Origin: Streptomyces sp. WMMC500
Lineage (GTDB): Bacteria; Actinomycetota; Actinomycetes; Streptomycetales; Streptomycetaceae
Assembly (NCBI RefSeq): GCF_027497195.1
Contig: NZ_CP114905.1
Span: 3,334,001 to 3,398,000 of the forward strand
Direction: 5' to 3'
DNA length: 64,000 bases
The notes under the pieces are model-generated. The model saw nothing but the letters and a program-made list of their open reading frames with translations. It made no database searches and was not told the DNA's origin. The position numbers and the translations under genes were made by a program. Numbering within the stretch: the stretch's first letter is position 1; the number at the start of each line of letters is the position of its first letter. Below are positions 40,708 through 49,088 of the stretch, one piece after another.

Positions 40708-40761
40708 GCCCCCGAAGCAGCGCCGGAAAGAGGCGCTTCGCAAGACGAAGGGGAAGTCCTC

Positions 40762-41781
40762 TTGCGCCGGGTAACCAAGATCGCCGCCGCGGGCGTGGCA
40801 ACCGCGGCCCTCGCTTTCACCAGTGCTGCGTGCAGCAGCGACAGCGGCAGCAGCGACAAGGGCGTCGGACTCGCCTTCGACGTCGGCGGCCGCAGTGACG
40901 CCTCCTTCAACGAGTCGGCCGCCCGCGGGTACGACAAGGCCAAGAAGGAGTTCGACCTCGGCGGCAAGGAGCTGACCGCCCGCGACGGCGAGACGGAGGC
41001 CGACCGCGAGCAGCGCCTCACCTCCCTCGCCGAGGCGGGCTACAACCCGGTGATCGGCGTCGGCTTCGCGTACGGCAAGTCGGTCAACAAGGTCGCCAAG
41101 GAATTCCCCGACACCACCTTCGCCGTCATAGACGAGGCGTCCCAGGGGAAGAACGTGGCCGGCGTCACCTTCGCCGAGCACGAGGGCTCGTACCTTGCGG
41201 GTGTGGCCGCCGCGACGAAGAGCAAGACCGGCAAGGTCGGCTTCATCGGCGGCGTGCACAACAACCTGATCAAGAAGTTCGAGGCCGGCTTCGTCCAGGG
41301 CGCCAAGGAGACGAACCCCGACATCGAGATCGACGTCAAGTACCTCTACGAGAGCGACCTCAAGGGCTTCCAGGACCCGCTGCGCGCCAAGGGCATCGCC
41401 GAGGGCATGCTCGACGCCGACACGGACGTCATCTACAGCGCCGCCGGGCTGTCGGGCACGGGCTCGATCGAGGCCGTGGCCGCCCAGGACGGCGCGTGGG
41501 CGATCGGCGTCGACTCCGACCAGTACCGCGACAAGGCCCTGACGGACTACAAGGACTCGATCCTGACGTCCGTGGTCAAGAACGTCGACGTGGCCGTCTA
41601 CGACGTGATCAAGAGCGTCGAGGACGGCAAGCCGCTCACCGGCGACCAGACGTTCGCGCTCAAGGACGACGGCGTGAGCCTCGCCACCTCCGGCGGGTTC
41701 ATCGACGACATCCAGGGCGAGATCGACGCGGCCAAGAAGAAGATCGCCGACGGCGAGATCATGGTCAGCGACACTCCCTGA
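40762..41781 (+). CDS. BMP-family nucleoside-binding lipoprotein
   Basis: A 339-residue protein from TTG 40762 (GGGGAAG upstream); the frame upstream is open but overlaps the promoter. Signal peptide with lipobox TSAAC (Cys near residue 23). The mature part is a BMP/Med-type binding protein: GLAFDVGGRSDASFNESAARG, VIGVGFAYG, FAEHEGSYLAGVAAA, GKVGFIGGVHNNLI, YSAAGLSGTG and GVDSDQY. This family delivers nucleosides to RbsA-like ABC importers such as the one encoded next. A strong hairpin follows the gene, so it may be expressed above the transporter genes. Confidence 0.93.
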   Translation: MRRVTKIAAAGVATAALAFTSAACSSDSGSSDKGVGLAFDVGGRSDASFNESAARGYDKAKKEFDLGGKELTARDGETEADREQRLTSLAEAGYNPVIGVGFAYGKSVNKVAKEFPDTTFAVIDEASQGKNVAGVTFAEHEGSYLAGVAAATKSKTGKVGFIGGVHNNLIKKFEAGFVQGAKETNPDIEIDVKYLYESDLKGFQDPLRAKGIAEGMLDADTDVIYSAAGLSGTGSIEAVAAQDGAWAIGVDSDQYRDKALTDYKDSILTSVVKNVDVAVYDVIKSVEDGKPLTGDQTFALKDDGVSLATSGGFIDDIQGEIDAAKKKIADGEIMVSDTP

Positions 41782-41796
41782 GCACGGTACGTGTCC

Positions 41797-41840
41797 CGGG
41801 GTCCGGTGGACGGTGGGAGCCGCCCGTCCACCGGACCCCG
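41797..41840 (+). terminator. 17-bp perfect hairpin after the BMP gene
   Basis: CGGGGTCCGGTGGACGG (41797-41813) pairs completely with CCGTCCACCGGACCCCG (41824-41840) around a 10-base loop. It should terminate or attenuate transcription between the binding-protein gene and the transporter operon, which has its own promoter. Confidence 0.8.
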
Positions 41841-41856
41841 TACATCTGCCTCCGGA

Positions 41857-41906
41857 CTACGCGCGTAGCGTGATATGCCGTAACTCGCGTCACGTAACTC
41901 GCGTCT
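41857..41906 (+). promoter_or_regulatory. Nucleoside ABC operon control region: perfect palindrome and 14-bp direct repeats
   Basis: CTACGCGCGTAG (41857-41868) is identical to the palindrome before add. Its end overlaps a possible -10 (TAGCGT 41866-41871, or TGATAT 41871-41876). Directly after, CGTAACTCGCGTC occurs at 41879-41891 and again at 41893-41905 as a 14-bp tandem repeat, likely in the leader. The first may be a repressor operator and the second a separate site. Confidence 0.6.
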
Positions 41907-41961
41907 CCCGGACGGCGCTTCGGTACGTCCGCCGCCCCGCATCCACCGCCCTCGACCAGGA

Positions 41962-43632
41962 GTGTGCGCCATCACAGCCCCCAGCAGCAGCTCCACGGCA
42001 GCGGACCCGCCCGCCGGCGCCGCCGCCGTCGAGCTCCACGGCATCACGAAACGCTTCCCCGGCGTCGTCGCCAACCACGACATCGACATCACCGTGCGCC
42101 GCGGCACCGTGCACGCCCTCGTCGGCGAGAACGGCGCGGGCAAGTCGACCCTGATGAAGATCCTCTACGGCATGCAGAAGCCGGACGAGGGCACCATCAC
42201 CCTCGACGGCGAGCAGGTCACGTTCGCCAGCCCCGCCGAGGCCATCGCGCGCGGCATCGGCATGGTGCACCAGCACTTCATGCTCGCCGACAACCTCACC
42301 GTGCTGGAGAACACCGTCCTGGGCAGCGAGAAGCTGCACGGCATCGGCGACCGGGCGCGCGCGCGGATCGCGGAGCTGTCGGACGCGTACGGCCTCGGCA
42401 TCCGCCCCGACGTGCTGGTCGAGGACCTCGGCGTCGCCGACCGGCAGCGGGTGGAGATCCTCAAGGTCCTCTACCGCGGCGCCCGCACGCTCATCCTCGA
42501 CGAGCCCACCGCCGTCCTCGTCCCGCAGGAGGTCGACGCGCTCTTCGACAACCTGCGCGGGCTGAAGGCCGAGGGCCTGACCGTGCTGTTCATCTCGCAC
42601 AAGCTCGGCGAAGTCCTCGCCGTCGCCGACGACATCACCGTCATCCGGCGCGGCACGACGGTCGCCGCCGTCAAGCCCGCGGACGTCACGTCCAAGCAGC
42701 TCGCCGAGCTGATGGTGGGCAGCGAGCTGCCCACCCCGGAGACCCGCGAGTCGACGGTCACGGACATACCGATGCTGCGCGTCAGCGACCTGCACCTGTC
42801 GGCCGTCGACGCCGACGGCGTACCGCGCGAGGTACTGGACCGCATCTCCTTCACCATCCACAAGGGCGAGGTGCTGGGCATCGCCGGCGTGGAGGGCAAC
42901 GGCCAGTCCGAACTGGTCGAGGCCATCATGGGGCTGCGCGACCCGGACGACGGACGCATCGTGCTGGACGGCGCGGACATCAGCCACGCCGCCACCCGCA
43001 AGCGCCGCGAGGGCGGCATCGGCTACATCCCCGAGGACCGCCAGCGGCACGGCCTGCTGCTGGAGGCCCCGCTGTGGGAGAACCGCATCCTCGGCCACAC
43101 CACGGAACGCCCCAACAGCCGCGGCATGCTCATCGACGCCGCCGCGGCCCGCAGGGACACCAGGCGGATCGTCGAGGAGTACGACGTCCGCACCCCCGGC
43201 ATCGACGTGACCGCCGCCTCGCTCTCCGGCGGCAACCAGCAGAAGCTGATCGTCGGCCGGGAGATGAGCCACCGGCCGAAGCTGCTCATCGCCGCCCACC
43301 CCACGCGCGGCGTGGACGTGGGCGCGCAGGCGGAGATCTGGGAGCAGATCCGCGAGGCCCGCCGCGAGGGCCTCGCGGTGCTGCTGATCTCCGCGGACCT
43401 GGACGAGCTGATCGGCCTCTCCGACACGCTGCGGGTGATGTACCGCGGGCGGCTGGTCGCCGACGCGGACCCGGCGGCGATCACGCCGGAGGAACTGGGC
43501 AGCGCGATGACGGGTGCGGCGAGCGGCCACCTGGAGGACGACGCGGCGCCGCGGGACGCGCGCGCAAACGGTGCCTCCGGCGACGGCGACGGTGAAGGCG
43601 ACGACGGGCAGGGCGGAGGCCGTACGCGATGA
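41962..43632 (+). CDS. Nucleoside (RbsA-like) ABC transporter ATP-binding protein
   Basis: A two-domain ABC ATPase of ~556 residues. NBD1 has Walker A GENGAGKST and Walker B LILDEPTAVL, with the degenerate signature GVADRQRVEIL. NBD2 has a degenerate Walker A (GVEGNGQSEL), signature LSGGNQQKLI and Walker B-like LLIAAHPTRGVDVGA. This asymmetry is normal for BMP-linked nucleoside importers. A Gly/Asp-rich tail ends the protein. The start is uncertain: GTG 41962 lies inside the AGGAG, whereas that AGGAG is spaced 8 bases from an ATC codon at 41971. The stop overlaps the first permease gene by 4 bp. Confidence 0.93.
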   Translation: MCAITAPSSSSTAADPPAGAAAVELHGITKRFPGVVANHDIDITVRRGTVHALVGENGAGKSTLMKILYGMQKPDEGTITLDGEQVTFASPAEAIARGIGMVHQHFMLADNLTVLENTVLGSEKLHGIGDRARARIAELSDAYGLGIRPDVLVEDLGVADRQRVEILKVLYRGARTLILDEPTAVLVPQEVDALFDNLRGLKAEGLTVLFISHKLGEVLAVADDITVIRRGTTVAAVKPADVTSKQLAELMVGSELPTPETRESTVTDIPMLRVSDLHLSAVDADGVPREVLDRISFTIHKGEVLGIAGVEGNGQSELVEAIMGLRDPDDGRIVLDGADISHAATRKRREGGIGYIPEDRQRHGLLLEAPLWENRILGHTTERPNSRGMLIDAAAARRDTRRIVEEYDVRTPGIDVTAASLSGGNQQKLIVGREMSHRPKLLIAAHPTRGVDVGAQAEIWEQIREARREGLAVLLISADLDELIGLSDTLRVMYRGRLVADADPAAITPEELGSAMTGAASGHLEDDAAPRDARANGASGDGDGEGDDGQGGGRTR

Positions 43633-44732
43633 AACGCCTCGACAGGGACAAGCTGATCACGGCGGTCGGCGCCCCGGTGCTCGCGGTCTTCGCCGCGCTG
43701 GTGCTGACCTCGCTGATCATCCTGATCTCCGGGAAGGACCCGTTCCGGGCCTACCAGGTCATGATCGAGTTCGGCACGACCGACCGCAGCGCCGTCTACA
43801 TCGTCAACAAGTCGACGATGTTCTTCCTCTCGGCGCTGGCCGTGGCCATCGGCTTCCGGATGAACCTCTTCAACATCGGCGTCGACGGCCAGTACCGCAT
43901 CGCGGCCTTCTTCGCCGCGGCCGTCGGCGGCGCGCTGTCGCTGCCGGGCATCATCCAGATCCCGCTGATCATCCTGGTCGCCATGGGCGTCGGCGCGATC
44001 TGGGCGGGCATCGCGGGCGTGCTGCGCACCACCCGCGGCGTCAGCGAGGTCATCACGACGATCATGCTCAACTCGATCGCCGGCGCCGTCATCGGCTACT
44101 ACCTCACCGCGGGCCGCCTCGGCGAGAAGGACGGGAACCTCACCCACACCCCGAACATCCCGGAGTCCAGCCACATCTTCATGTTCGGCACCTCGGTCGG
44201 GGACATCAACGGCTTCGTCGTCCTCGCCGTGCTCGCCGGCGTCCTGTACTGGTTCGTCCTCAACCGCACCCGGTTCGGCTTCGACCTGCGCAGCGTCGGC
44301 CGGTCCGAGACGGCCGCCGCCGCCAGCGGCGTGGACGTCAAACGCATGGTCGTCACCAGCATGGTGCTCTCCGGCGCCGTCGCCGGCCTGGTCGGGATGC
44401 CGACGCTGCTCGGCGAGTCGTACAACTACGGCACCGACTTCCCGCTCGGCGTCGGCTTCACCGGCATCGCCATCGCCCTCCTCGGCCGCAACCACCCGGT
44501 CGGCATCGCGCTCGGCGCGCTGCTGTGGGCGTTCCTGGAGCGCACCGGCACGCAGCTCGAGTTCGAGGGCTACGACCAGAAGATCGTCGAGGTCATCAAG
44601 GGCATCATCGTGCTCTGCGTCGTCATCGCCTACGAGGTGGTCCGCCGCTGGGCGCTGCGGGACCAGCAGCGGCGCGTCGGCGAGGAACTCGCCCAGGCAC
44701 GTAGGACCGAGAAGGCGGAGGTGGGCGCGTGA
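43629..44732 (+). CDS. Nucleoside ABC transporter permease, first subunit
   Basis: A 367-residue membrane protein of the BPD_transp_2 type with about nine helices. Conserved features include FRMNLFNIGVDGQYRIAAFF, RTTRGVSEVITTIMLNSIAG, GFDLRSVGRSETAAAASGVD and the late GFTGIAIALLGRNHPVG segment. It overlaps the ATPase stop and the next permease start by 4 bp each, so the four transport and salvage genes are translationally coupled. It forms the import channel with the second permease. Confidence 0.95.
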   Translation: MKRLDRDKLITAVGAPVLAVFAALVLTSLIILISGKDPFRAYQVMIEFGTTDRSAVYIVNKSTMFFLSALAVAIGFRMNLFNIGVDGQYRIAAFFAAAVGGALSLPGIIQIPLIILVAMGVGAIWAGIAGVLRTTRGVSEVITTIMLNSIAGAVIGYYLTAGRLGEKDGNLTHTPNIPESSHIFMFGTSVGDINGFVVLAVLAGVLYWFVLNRTRFGFDLRSVGRSETAAAASGVDVKRMVVTSMVLSGAVAGLVGMPTLLGESYNYGTDFPLGVGFTGIAIALLGRNHPVGIALGALLWAFLERTGTQLEFEGYDQKIVEVIKGIIVLCVVIAYEVVRRWALRDQQRRVGEELAQARRTEKAEVGA

Positions 44733-46012
44733 GCACGGTGACCAAGACGGGCGCCGTCACGCCCGCCGGCCGACCGCCGGCCGACGGCGGGAAGCGGCGG
44801 CTCGGCCTGCCGCAGGTGCTCCTGCTGATCGCCGCCGGCCTGCTGCTGCTGTCCGCGGTACGCGCGATCACCGACACCACCAACCTCACCGCCTCCGCGC
44901 AGATCGGCGGCGCGCTCGCGCTCGCCGTGCCGATCGGCCTGGCCGGCCTCGGCGGGCTGTGGGCGGAGCGGTCCGGCGTCATCAACATCGGCCTCGAAGG
45001 CATGATGATCCTCGGCACGTTCTTCGCCGGCTGGATCGGCTGGCAGCACGGGCCGTGGGCCGGCGCGCTCGCCGGGGTGATCGGCGGGGCGCTGGGCGGT
45101 CTCGTGCACGCGATGGCGACGGTCACGTTCGGCGTCGACCACATCGTCTCCGGTGTGGCGATCAACATCCTCGCGCTCGGCGCCACCCAGTACATGGCGA
45201 AGATCTTCTTCGCGGACGGGGACGCCCTGGAGGCCGGCGGCACGGACAAGCAGTCGCCCCAAGTCGACGACATGCACACGTTCTCCCTCCCAGGACTCTC
45301 CGACTGGCTCGGGGACCTGGAGGAGAAACACTGGTTCTTCCTCTCCGACACCGCGGGCATCCTGCGCGGGCTCACCCACGACGTGTCGTACCTGATCCTG
45401 GTCGCCGCGCTGCTGTTCGTGCTCACGTACTTCGTGCTGTGGCGCTCGGCGTTCGGGCTGCGGCTGCGGTCCTGCGGCGAGAACCCGGTCGCCGCCGAGT
45501 CGCTGGGCGTGAACGTCTACCTGTACAAGTACGCGGCGCTGGCCGTCTCCGGCGCGCTCGCCGGGCTGGGCGGGGCGTTCCTCGTCACGTTCACCCACAT
45601 CTACCTGGAGGGCCAGACCGGCGGCCGCGGCTACATCGGCCTGGCCTCGATGATCTTCGGCAACTGGCGCCCCGGCGGCACGGCGATGGCGGCCGGGCTC
45701 TTCGGCTTCACCGACAGCCTCCAGTTGCGCGGCGGCGGCGAGGCCGTGCACGCGCTGTTCCTGCTGCTGGCGGTGCTCCTCGCGGCGTACGCGGTGTGGA
45801 AGTACGTACGCGGCGGCGCCCGGGCGGCGATAGCGGCGGGCGTCGCGGCGGTGCTCCTCGGAGTGCTGTACGCGACCACGGACGCGGTGCCGCGCGAGGT
45901 CGTGGAGGCCACGCCGTACGTCACCACGCTGGTGGTGCTGGCGGTCTTCGCGCAGCGGCTGCGGGTGCCCAAGTGGATCGGCAAGCGCTACCGAAGGGGA
46001 GAGAGCACGTGA
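44729..46012 (+). CDS. Nucleoside ABC transporter permease, second subunit
   Basis: A 427-residue BPD_transp_2 permease from GTG 44729. Hallmarks are LWAERSGVINIGLEGMMILG, GVDHIVSGVAINILALG, LRSCGENPVAAESLGVNV and GRGYIGLASMIFGNWRPGG. An insertion of ~55 polar residues (around 170-215) sits between two helices. The C-terminal third has two extra helices and a basic tail. It overlaps cdd by 4 bp. Confidence 0.95.
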   Translation: MSTVTKTGAVTPAGRPPADGGKRRLGLPQVLLLIAAGLLLLSAVRAITDTTNLTASAQIGGALALAVPIGLAGLGGLWAERSGVINIGLEGMMILGTFFAGWIGWQHGPWAGALAGVIGGALGGLVHAMATVTFGVDHIVSGVAINILALGATQYMAKIFFADGDALEAGGTDKQSPQVDDMHTFSLPGLSDWLGDLEEKHWFFLSDTAGILRGLTHDVSYLILVAALLFVLTYFVLWRSAFGLRLRSCGENPVAAESLGVNVYLYKYAALAVSGALAGLGGAFLVTFTHIYLEGQTGGRGYIGLASMIFGNWRPGGTAMAAGLFGFTDSLQLRGGGEAVHALFLLLAVLLAAYAVWKYVRGGARAAIAAGVAAVLLGVLYATTDAVPREVVEATPYVTTLVVLAVFAQRLRVPKWIGKRYRRGEST

Positions 46013-46452
46013 CGTCGCAGGAGGCCGAGCGCTGGGAGGCGCTGCGGCGGGCGGCCCGGGACGCGATGTCCCGGGCGTACGCCCCGTACTCGGACTATCC
46101 CGTGGGCGCCGCGGCGCTCGTGGACGACGGCCGCACGGTCGTCGGCTGCAACGTGGAGAACGCCTCGTACGGCGTCACGCTGTGCGCCGAGTGCGGCCTC
46201 GTCTCCGCACTGCACGCCACCGGGGGCGGCCGGCTCACGCACTTCACCTGCGTCAACGGCGAGGAGCAGCTCATCCTGCCGTGCGGGCGCTGCCGCCAGT
46301 TGCTCAGCGAGCACGGCGGCCCTGAGCTGCTGCTCGACACCCCGGCGGGCATCCGGCCGCTGGCCGAGCTGCTGCCGGAGGCCTTCGGCCCGTTCGAGCT
46401 GAGCAGGTCCCGCGGGGCCGGCAAGCCCCGGAGCGGAGGATCGCAGAACTGA
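46009..46452 (+). CDS. cdd: Cytidine deaminase
   Basis: A 147-residue zinc enzyme deaminating (deoxy)cytidine to (deoxy)uridine. Zinc and catalytic residues lie in TLCAECGL (Cys plus general-acid Glu) and PCGRCRQ; the substrate-binding GCNVENASYG and AYAPYSDYPVGAA segments are also present. It starts at GTG 46009 overlapping the permease stop, and its own stop shares one base with deoA. A salvage role is clear from its place in a nucleoside import operon. Confidence 0.96.
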   Translation: MTSQEAERWEALRRAARDAMSRAYAPYSDYPVGAAALVDDGRTVVGCNVENASYGVTLCAECGLVSALHATGGGRLTHFTCVNGEEQLILPCGRCRQLLSEHGGPELLLDTPAGIRPLAELLPEAFGPFELSRSRGAGKPRSGGSQN

Positions 46453-47729
46453 TGGACGCCATCTCCGTCATCCGCGCCAAGCGCGACCGCGAGCGGCTGA
46501 CCGACGAGCAGATCGACTGGGTCGTGGCGGCGTACACCCGCGGCGAGGTCGCCGACGAGCAGATGTCCGCGCTGGCCATGGCGATACTGCTCAACGGCAT
46601 GGACCGCGACGAGATCGCCCGCTGGACCGCGGCGATGATCGCCTCCGGCGAGCGGATGGACTTCACCGCCCTGCCGCGCCCGACGGCCGACAAGCACTCG
46701 ACGGGCGGCATCGGCGACAAGATCACGCTGCCGCTGGCGCCGCTGGTCGCCGCCTGCGGGGCTGCGGTGCCGCAGTTGTCGGGCCGCGGCCTCGGCCACA
46801 CCGGCGGCACGCTCGACAAGCTGGAGTCCGTCCCGGGCTGGCGGGCCTCGCTGTCGAACGACGAGATGATGGCGATCCTGCGCGACGTCGGCGCCGTGAT
46901 CTGCGCCCCGGGCACGGGCCTCGCGCCGGCCGACCGCAAGCTGTACGCGCTGCGGGACGTGACGGGGACGGTGGAGTCGATCCCGCTCATCGCGTCCTCG
47001 ATCATGTCGAAGAAGATCGCCGAGGGCACGGGCGCGCTGGTGCTGGACGTGAAGGTCGGCTCGGGCGCGTTCATGAAGGACCTGGACACGGCGCGGGAGC
47101 TGGCGGCGACGATGGTGGGCCTGGGCAACGACCACGGGCTGCGCACCGTGGCGCTGCTCACCGACATGTCCACGCCGCTGGGGCTGACGGCGGGCAACGC
47201 GCTGGAGGTGCGCGAGTCGCTGGAGGTCCTGGCGGGGGGCGGCCCGGCGGACGTGGTGGAGCTGACGCTCGCGCTGGCCACGGAGATGCTGACGGCGGCG
47301 GGCCTGCCGGACGCGGACCCGGCGGGAGCGCTGGCGGACGGCTCCGCGATGGACGTCTGGCGCCGCATGATCACCGCCCAGGGCGGCGACCCGTCGGCCC
47401 CGCTCCCCACGGCCCGCGAGACCCACACGGTCCCGGCCCCGGCGACGGGCGTCCTCACGCGCCTGGACGCCTACGCGGTGGGCCTGGCGGCCTGGCGCCT
47501 GGGCGCGGGCCGCGCCCGCAAGGAGGACCCGGTCCAGGCGGCGGCGGGCGTGGAACTCCACGCGAAGCCGGGCACGTCTGTGTCGGCGGGCCAGCCGCTG
47601 CTGACCCTGCACACGGACACGCCGGACCGCATCCCGGAGGCGCTGGCGGCGCTGGAGTCGGCGTACGAGGTGGCGCCGCCGGGGGCGGCGGTGGCGCGGG
47701 GGCCGTTGATCCTGGACAGGCTGGACTGA
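46452..47729 (+). CDS. deoA: Thymidine/pyrimidine-nucleoside phosphorylase
   Basis: A 425-residue phosphorylase that splits (deoxy)pyrimidine nucleosides with phosphate to a free base and (deoxy)ribose 1-phosphate, feeding DeoC. Signature SGRGLGHTGGTLDKLE is complete, with KHSTGGIGDK (phosphate site) and the early TDEQIDWVVAAYTRGEV. It ends the nucleoside operon (ATG overlaps the cdd stop by one base). No strong hairpin follows directly; a 45-bp palindrome lies 42 bp downstream. Confidence 0.96.
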   Translation: MDAISVIRAKRDRERLTDEQIDWVVAAYTRGEVADEQMSALAMAILLNGMDRDEIARWTAAMIASGERMDFTALPRPTADKHSTGGIGDKITLPLAPLVAACGAAVPQLSGRGLGHTGGTLDKLESVPGWRASLSNDEMMAILRDVGAVICAPGTGLAPADRKLYALRDVTGTVESIPLIASSIMSKKIAEGTGALVLDVKVGSGAFMKDLDTARELAATMVGLGNDHGLRTVALLTDMSTPLGLTAGNALEVRESLEVLAGGGPADVVELTLALATEMLTAAGLPDADPAGALADGSAMDVWRRMITAQGGDPSAPLPTARETHTVPAPATGVLTRLDAYAVGLAAWRLGAGRARKEDPVQAAAGVELHAKPGTSVSAGQPLLTLHTDTPDRIPEALAALESAYEVAPPGAAVARGPLILDRLD

Positions 47730-47770
47730 GCGCGGGGCGTCAACACGGCCGACGGCCGCTCGCCCGTGCG

Positions 47771-47815
47771 AGTGAGATAACCGGATATGCCCATGGCATA
47801 TCCGGTTATCTCACT
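47771..47815. repeat. 45-bp inverted repeat (21-bp perfect arms, 3-base centre)
   Basis: Arm 47771-47791 (begins AGTGAGATAACC, ends ATATGCC) is the exact reverse complement of 47795-47815, with CAT between. It is AT-rich for this genome and sits 13 bp before the start of a decayed Rpn-type gene. As a stem it would be a very strong hairpin; as duplex it is a candidate operator or the end of a mobile element. It is not followed by a T tract. Confidence 0.85.
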
Positions 47816-47827
47816 AGCGTTCCGACC

Positions 47828-48327
47828 ATGGTCAACTCCCCACACGAGACGCACCATCGGGCCTTTCAGCGGGTCCCGGAGTTATTCACGAGCGCCTTCA
47901 GGCTGCTCGATCTACCGGTGCCTGGCGAGGCGGTGGTCACGGCGATCGACAGCGACGTCACGGAGGTACGGCCGGTAGAGCGCCACGTGGACACGCTGCT
48001 GCGGCTGGAGTTCCCGGACGGCGCCACCTACCTGCTGCTGGTCGAAGCTCAGATGGTCTGGAAAAGACCCCGGCTGCGAAGATCTGGAGGAATTTCGTGG
48101 AGACCGGATTGTTTTCCTTTCGCAGCTACGTCGCCGAAGGACTACGCGATGAGGGTCGCGCGTCCAGCGTTCTCCGGGTGCTGGAGGCCCGCGGCATCCC
48201 CGTGGATGACACCACACGCGAACGCATCACCAGCCGCACCGACAGGGCCGTGCTCGACACCTGGCTCGTCAGGGCCATCACCGCCACCACCGCCGACGAC
48301 CTCTTCGCCGACCCGGCCGAAGACTGA
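47828..48327 (+). pseudogene. Rpn-type (PD-(D/E)XK) nuclease family gene with internal deletion
   Basis: The N-terminal fragment from ATG 47828 (MVNSPHETHHRAFQRVPELF ... DTLLRLEFPDG, YLLLVEAQM) matches the start of a Streptomyces-abundant putative transposase/Rpn-like nuclease family. Homology jumps frame at about 48045-48061 to the C-terminal fragment (EKTPAAKIWRNFVETGLFSF ... VLRVLEARGIPVDDTTRERI ... DDLFADPAED). The two pieces total ~160 codons, whereas intact members are close to 300, and the catalytic middle is missing. The gene is therefore inactivated by an internal deletion plus frame change. Confidence 0.75.
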
Positions 48328-48530
48328 CACCCGCGCCGGGCGGCCGGTGGGGATCCCGCCGGCCCGCCCGGTCACCGCGCGTCCAGGCGCTCCCGCGGCC
48401 CGACTCCCGTACAGCCTCGTCGGGTCGCATTCTCGTCGTCCGGTGCCGCGGGCGATGAGTTCCGGGTCTTGCGGGAGTCACAGGGTCAGGAGCGCCGGGA
48501 GGCCGGCGTGTTCGGATCCGGAGGCGGCGC

Positions 48531-49088
48531 ATGGCAAAGCTCATCTACTCGATGGTCACCTCGCTCGACGGCTACGCCGAGGCCGCCGAGGGCGACCTCG
48601 GCACCGGGGCCGGGGACCCGGAGGTGCACACGTTCGTCAACGATCTCTTCCGGCCCGTCGGCACGTACCTCTACGGCCGGCGGATGTACGAGACGATGGT
48701 CTACTGGGAGACCGCCCACACCGAGCCCGACCAGCCGCCGCACATCCTGCAGTACGCCCGCGACTGGCAGGCCGCCGAGAAGGTCGTGTACTCCACGACG
48801 CTGGAGTCCGTGTCCAGCGCGAAGACCAGGATCGAGCGGTCCTTCGACCCGGACGCGGTGCGCCGGCTCAAGGCGGAGGCCGAGGCCGACCTCACCGTCG
48901 ACGGCCCGAACCTCGCGGCCCAGGCGATCAGGGCCGGCCTGGTGGACGAGTACCACCTGTTCATGACCACGAGCGTCGTCGGCGGCGGCAAGCGGTTCTT
49001 CCCCGACGGCGTACGCCTCGATCTCGACCTGGTCGAGCAGCGCGCCTTCGACAGCGGCCTGATCTACGCGCACTACCGGACCCGCTGA
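48531..49088 (+). CDS. Dihydrofolate reductase family (RibD C-terminal-like) protein
   Basis: A 185-residue protein of the RibD C-terminal / DHFR superfamily: KLIYSMVTSLDGYAEAAEGD at the N-terminus, YLYGRRMYETMVYW in the NADPH region, VDGPNLAAQAIRAGLVDEYH and the terminal LIYAHYRTR. Such stand-alone proteins are NADPH-dependent reductases of unknown substrate. GGAGG precedes ATG 48531. The 3' end overlaps the convergent acyltransferase gene by 16 bp. Confidence 0.92.
   Translation: MAKLIYSMVTSLDGYAEAAEGDLGTGAGDPEVHTFVNDLFRPVGTYLYGRRMYETMVYWETAHTEPDQPPHILQYARDWQAAEKVVYSTTLESVSSAKTRIERSFDPDAVRRLKAEAEADLTVDGPNLAAQAIRAGLVDEYHLFMTTSVVGGGKRFFPDGVRLDLDLVEQRAFDSGLIYAHYRTR

Noticed and set aside
38197..41259. 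A 1020-codon minus-strand frame extending the LysR gene upstream
   Set aside because: Only the last third is LysR; the rest is antisense to the MFS and BMP genes, and a promoter lies at the LysR start.
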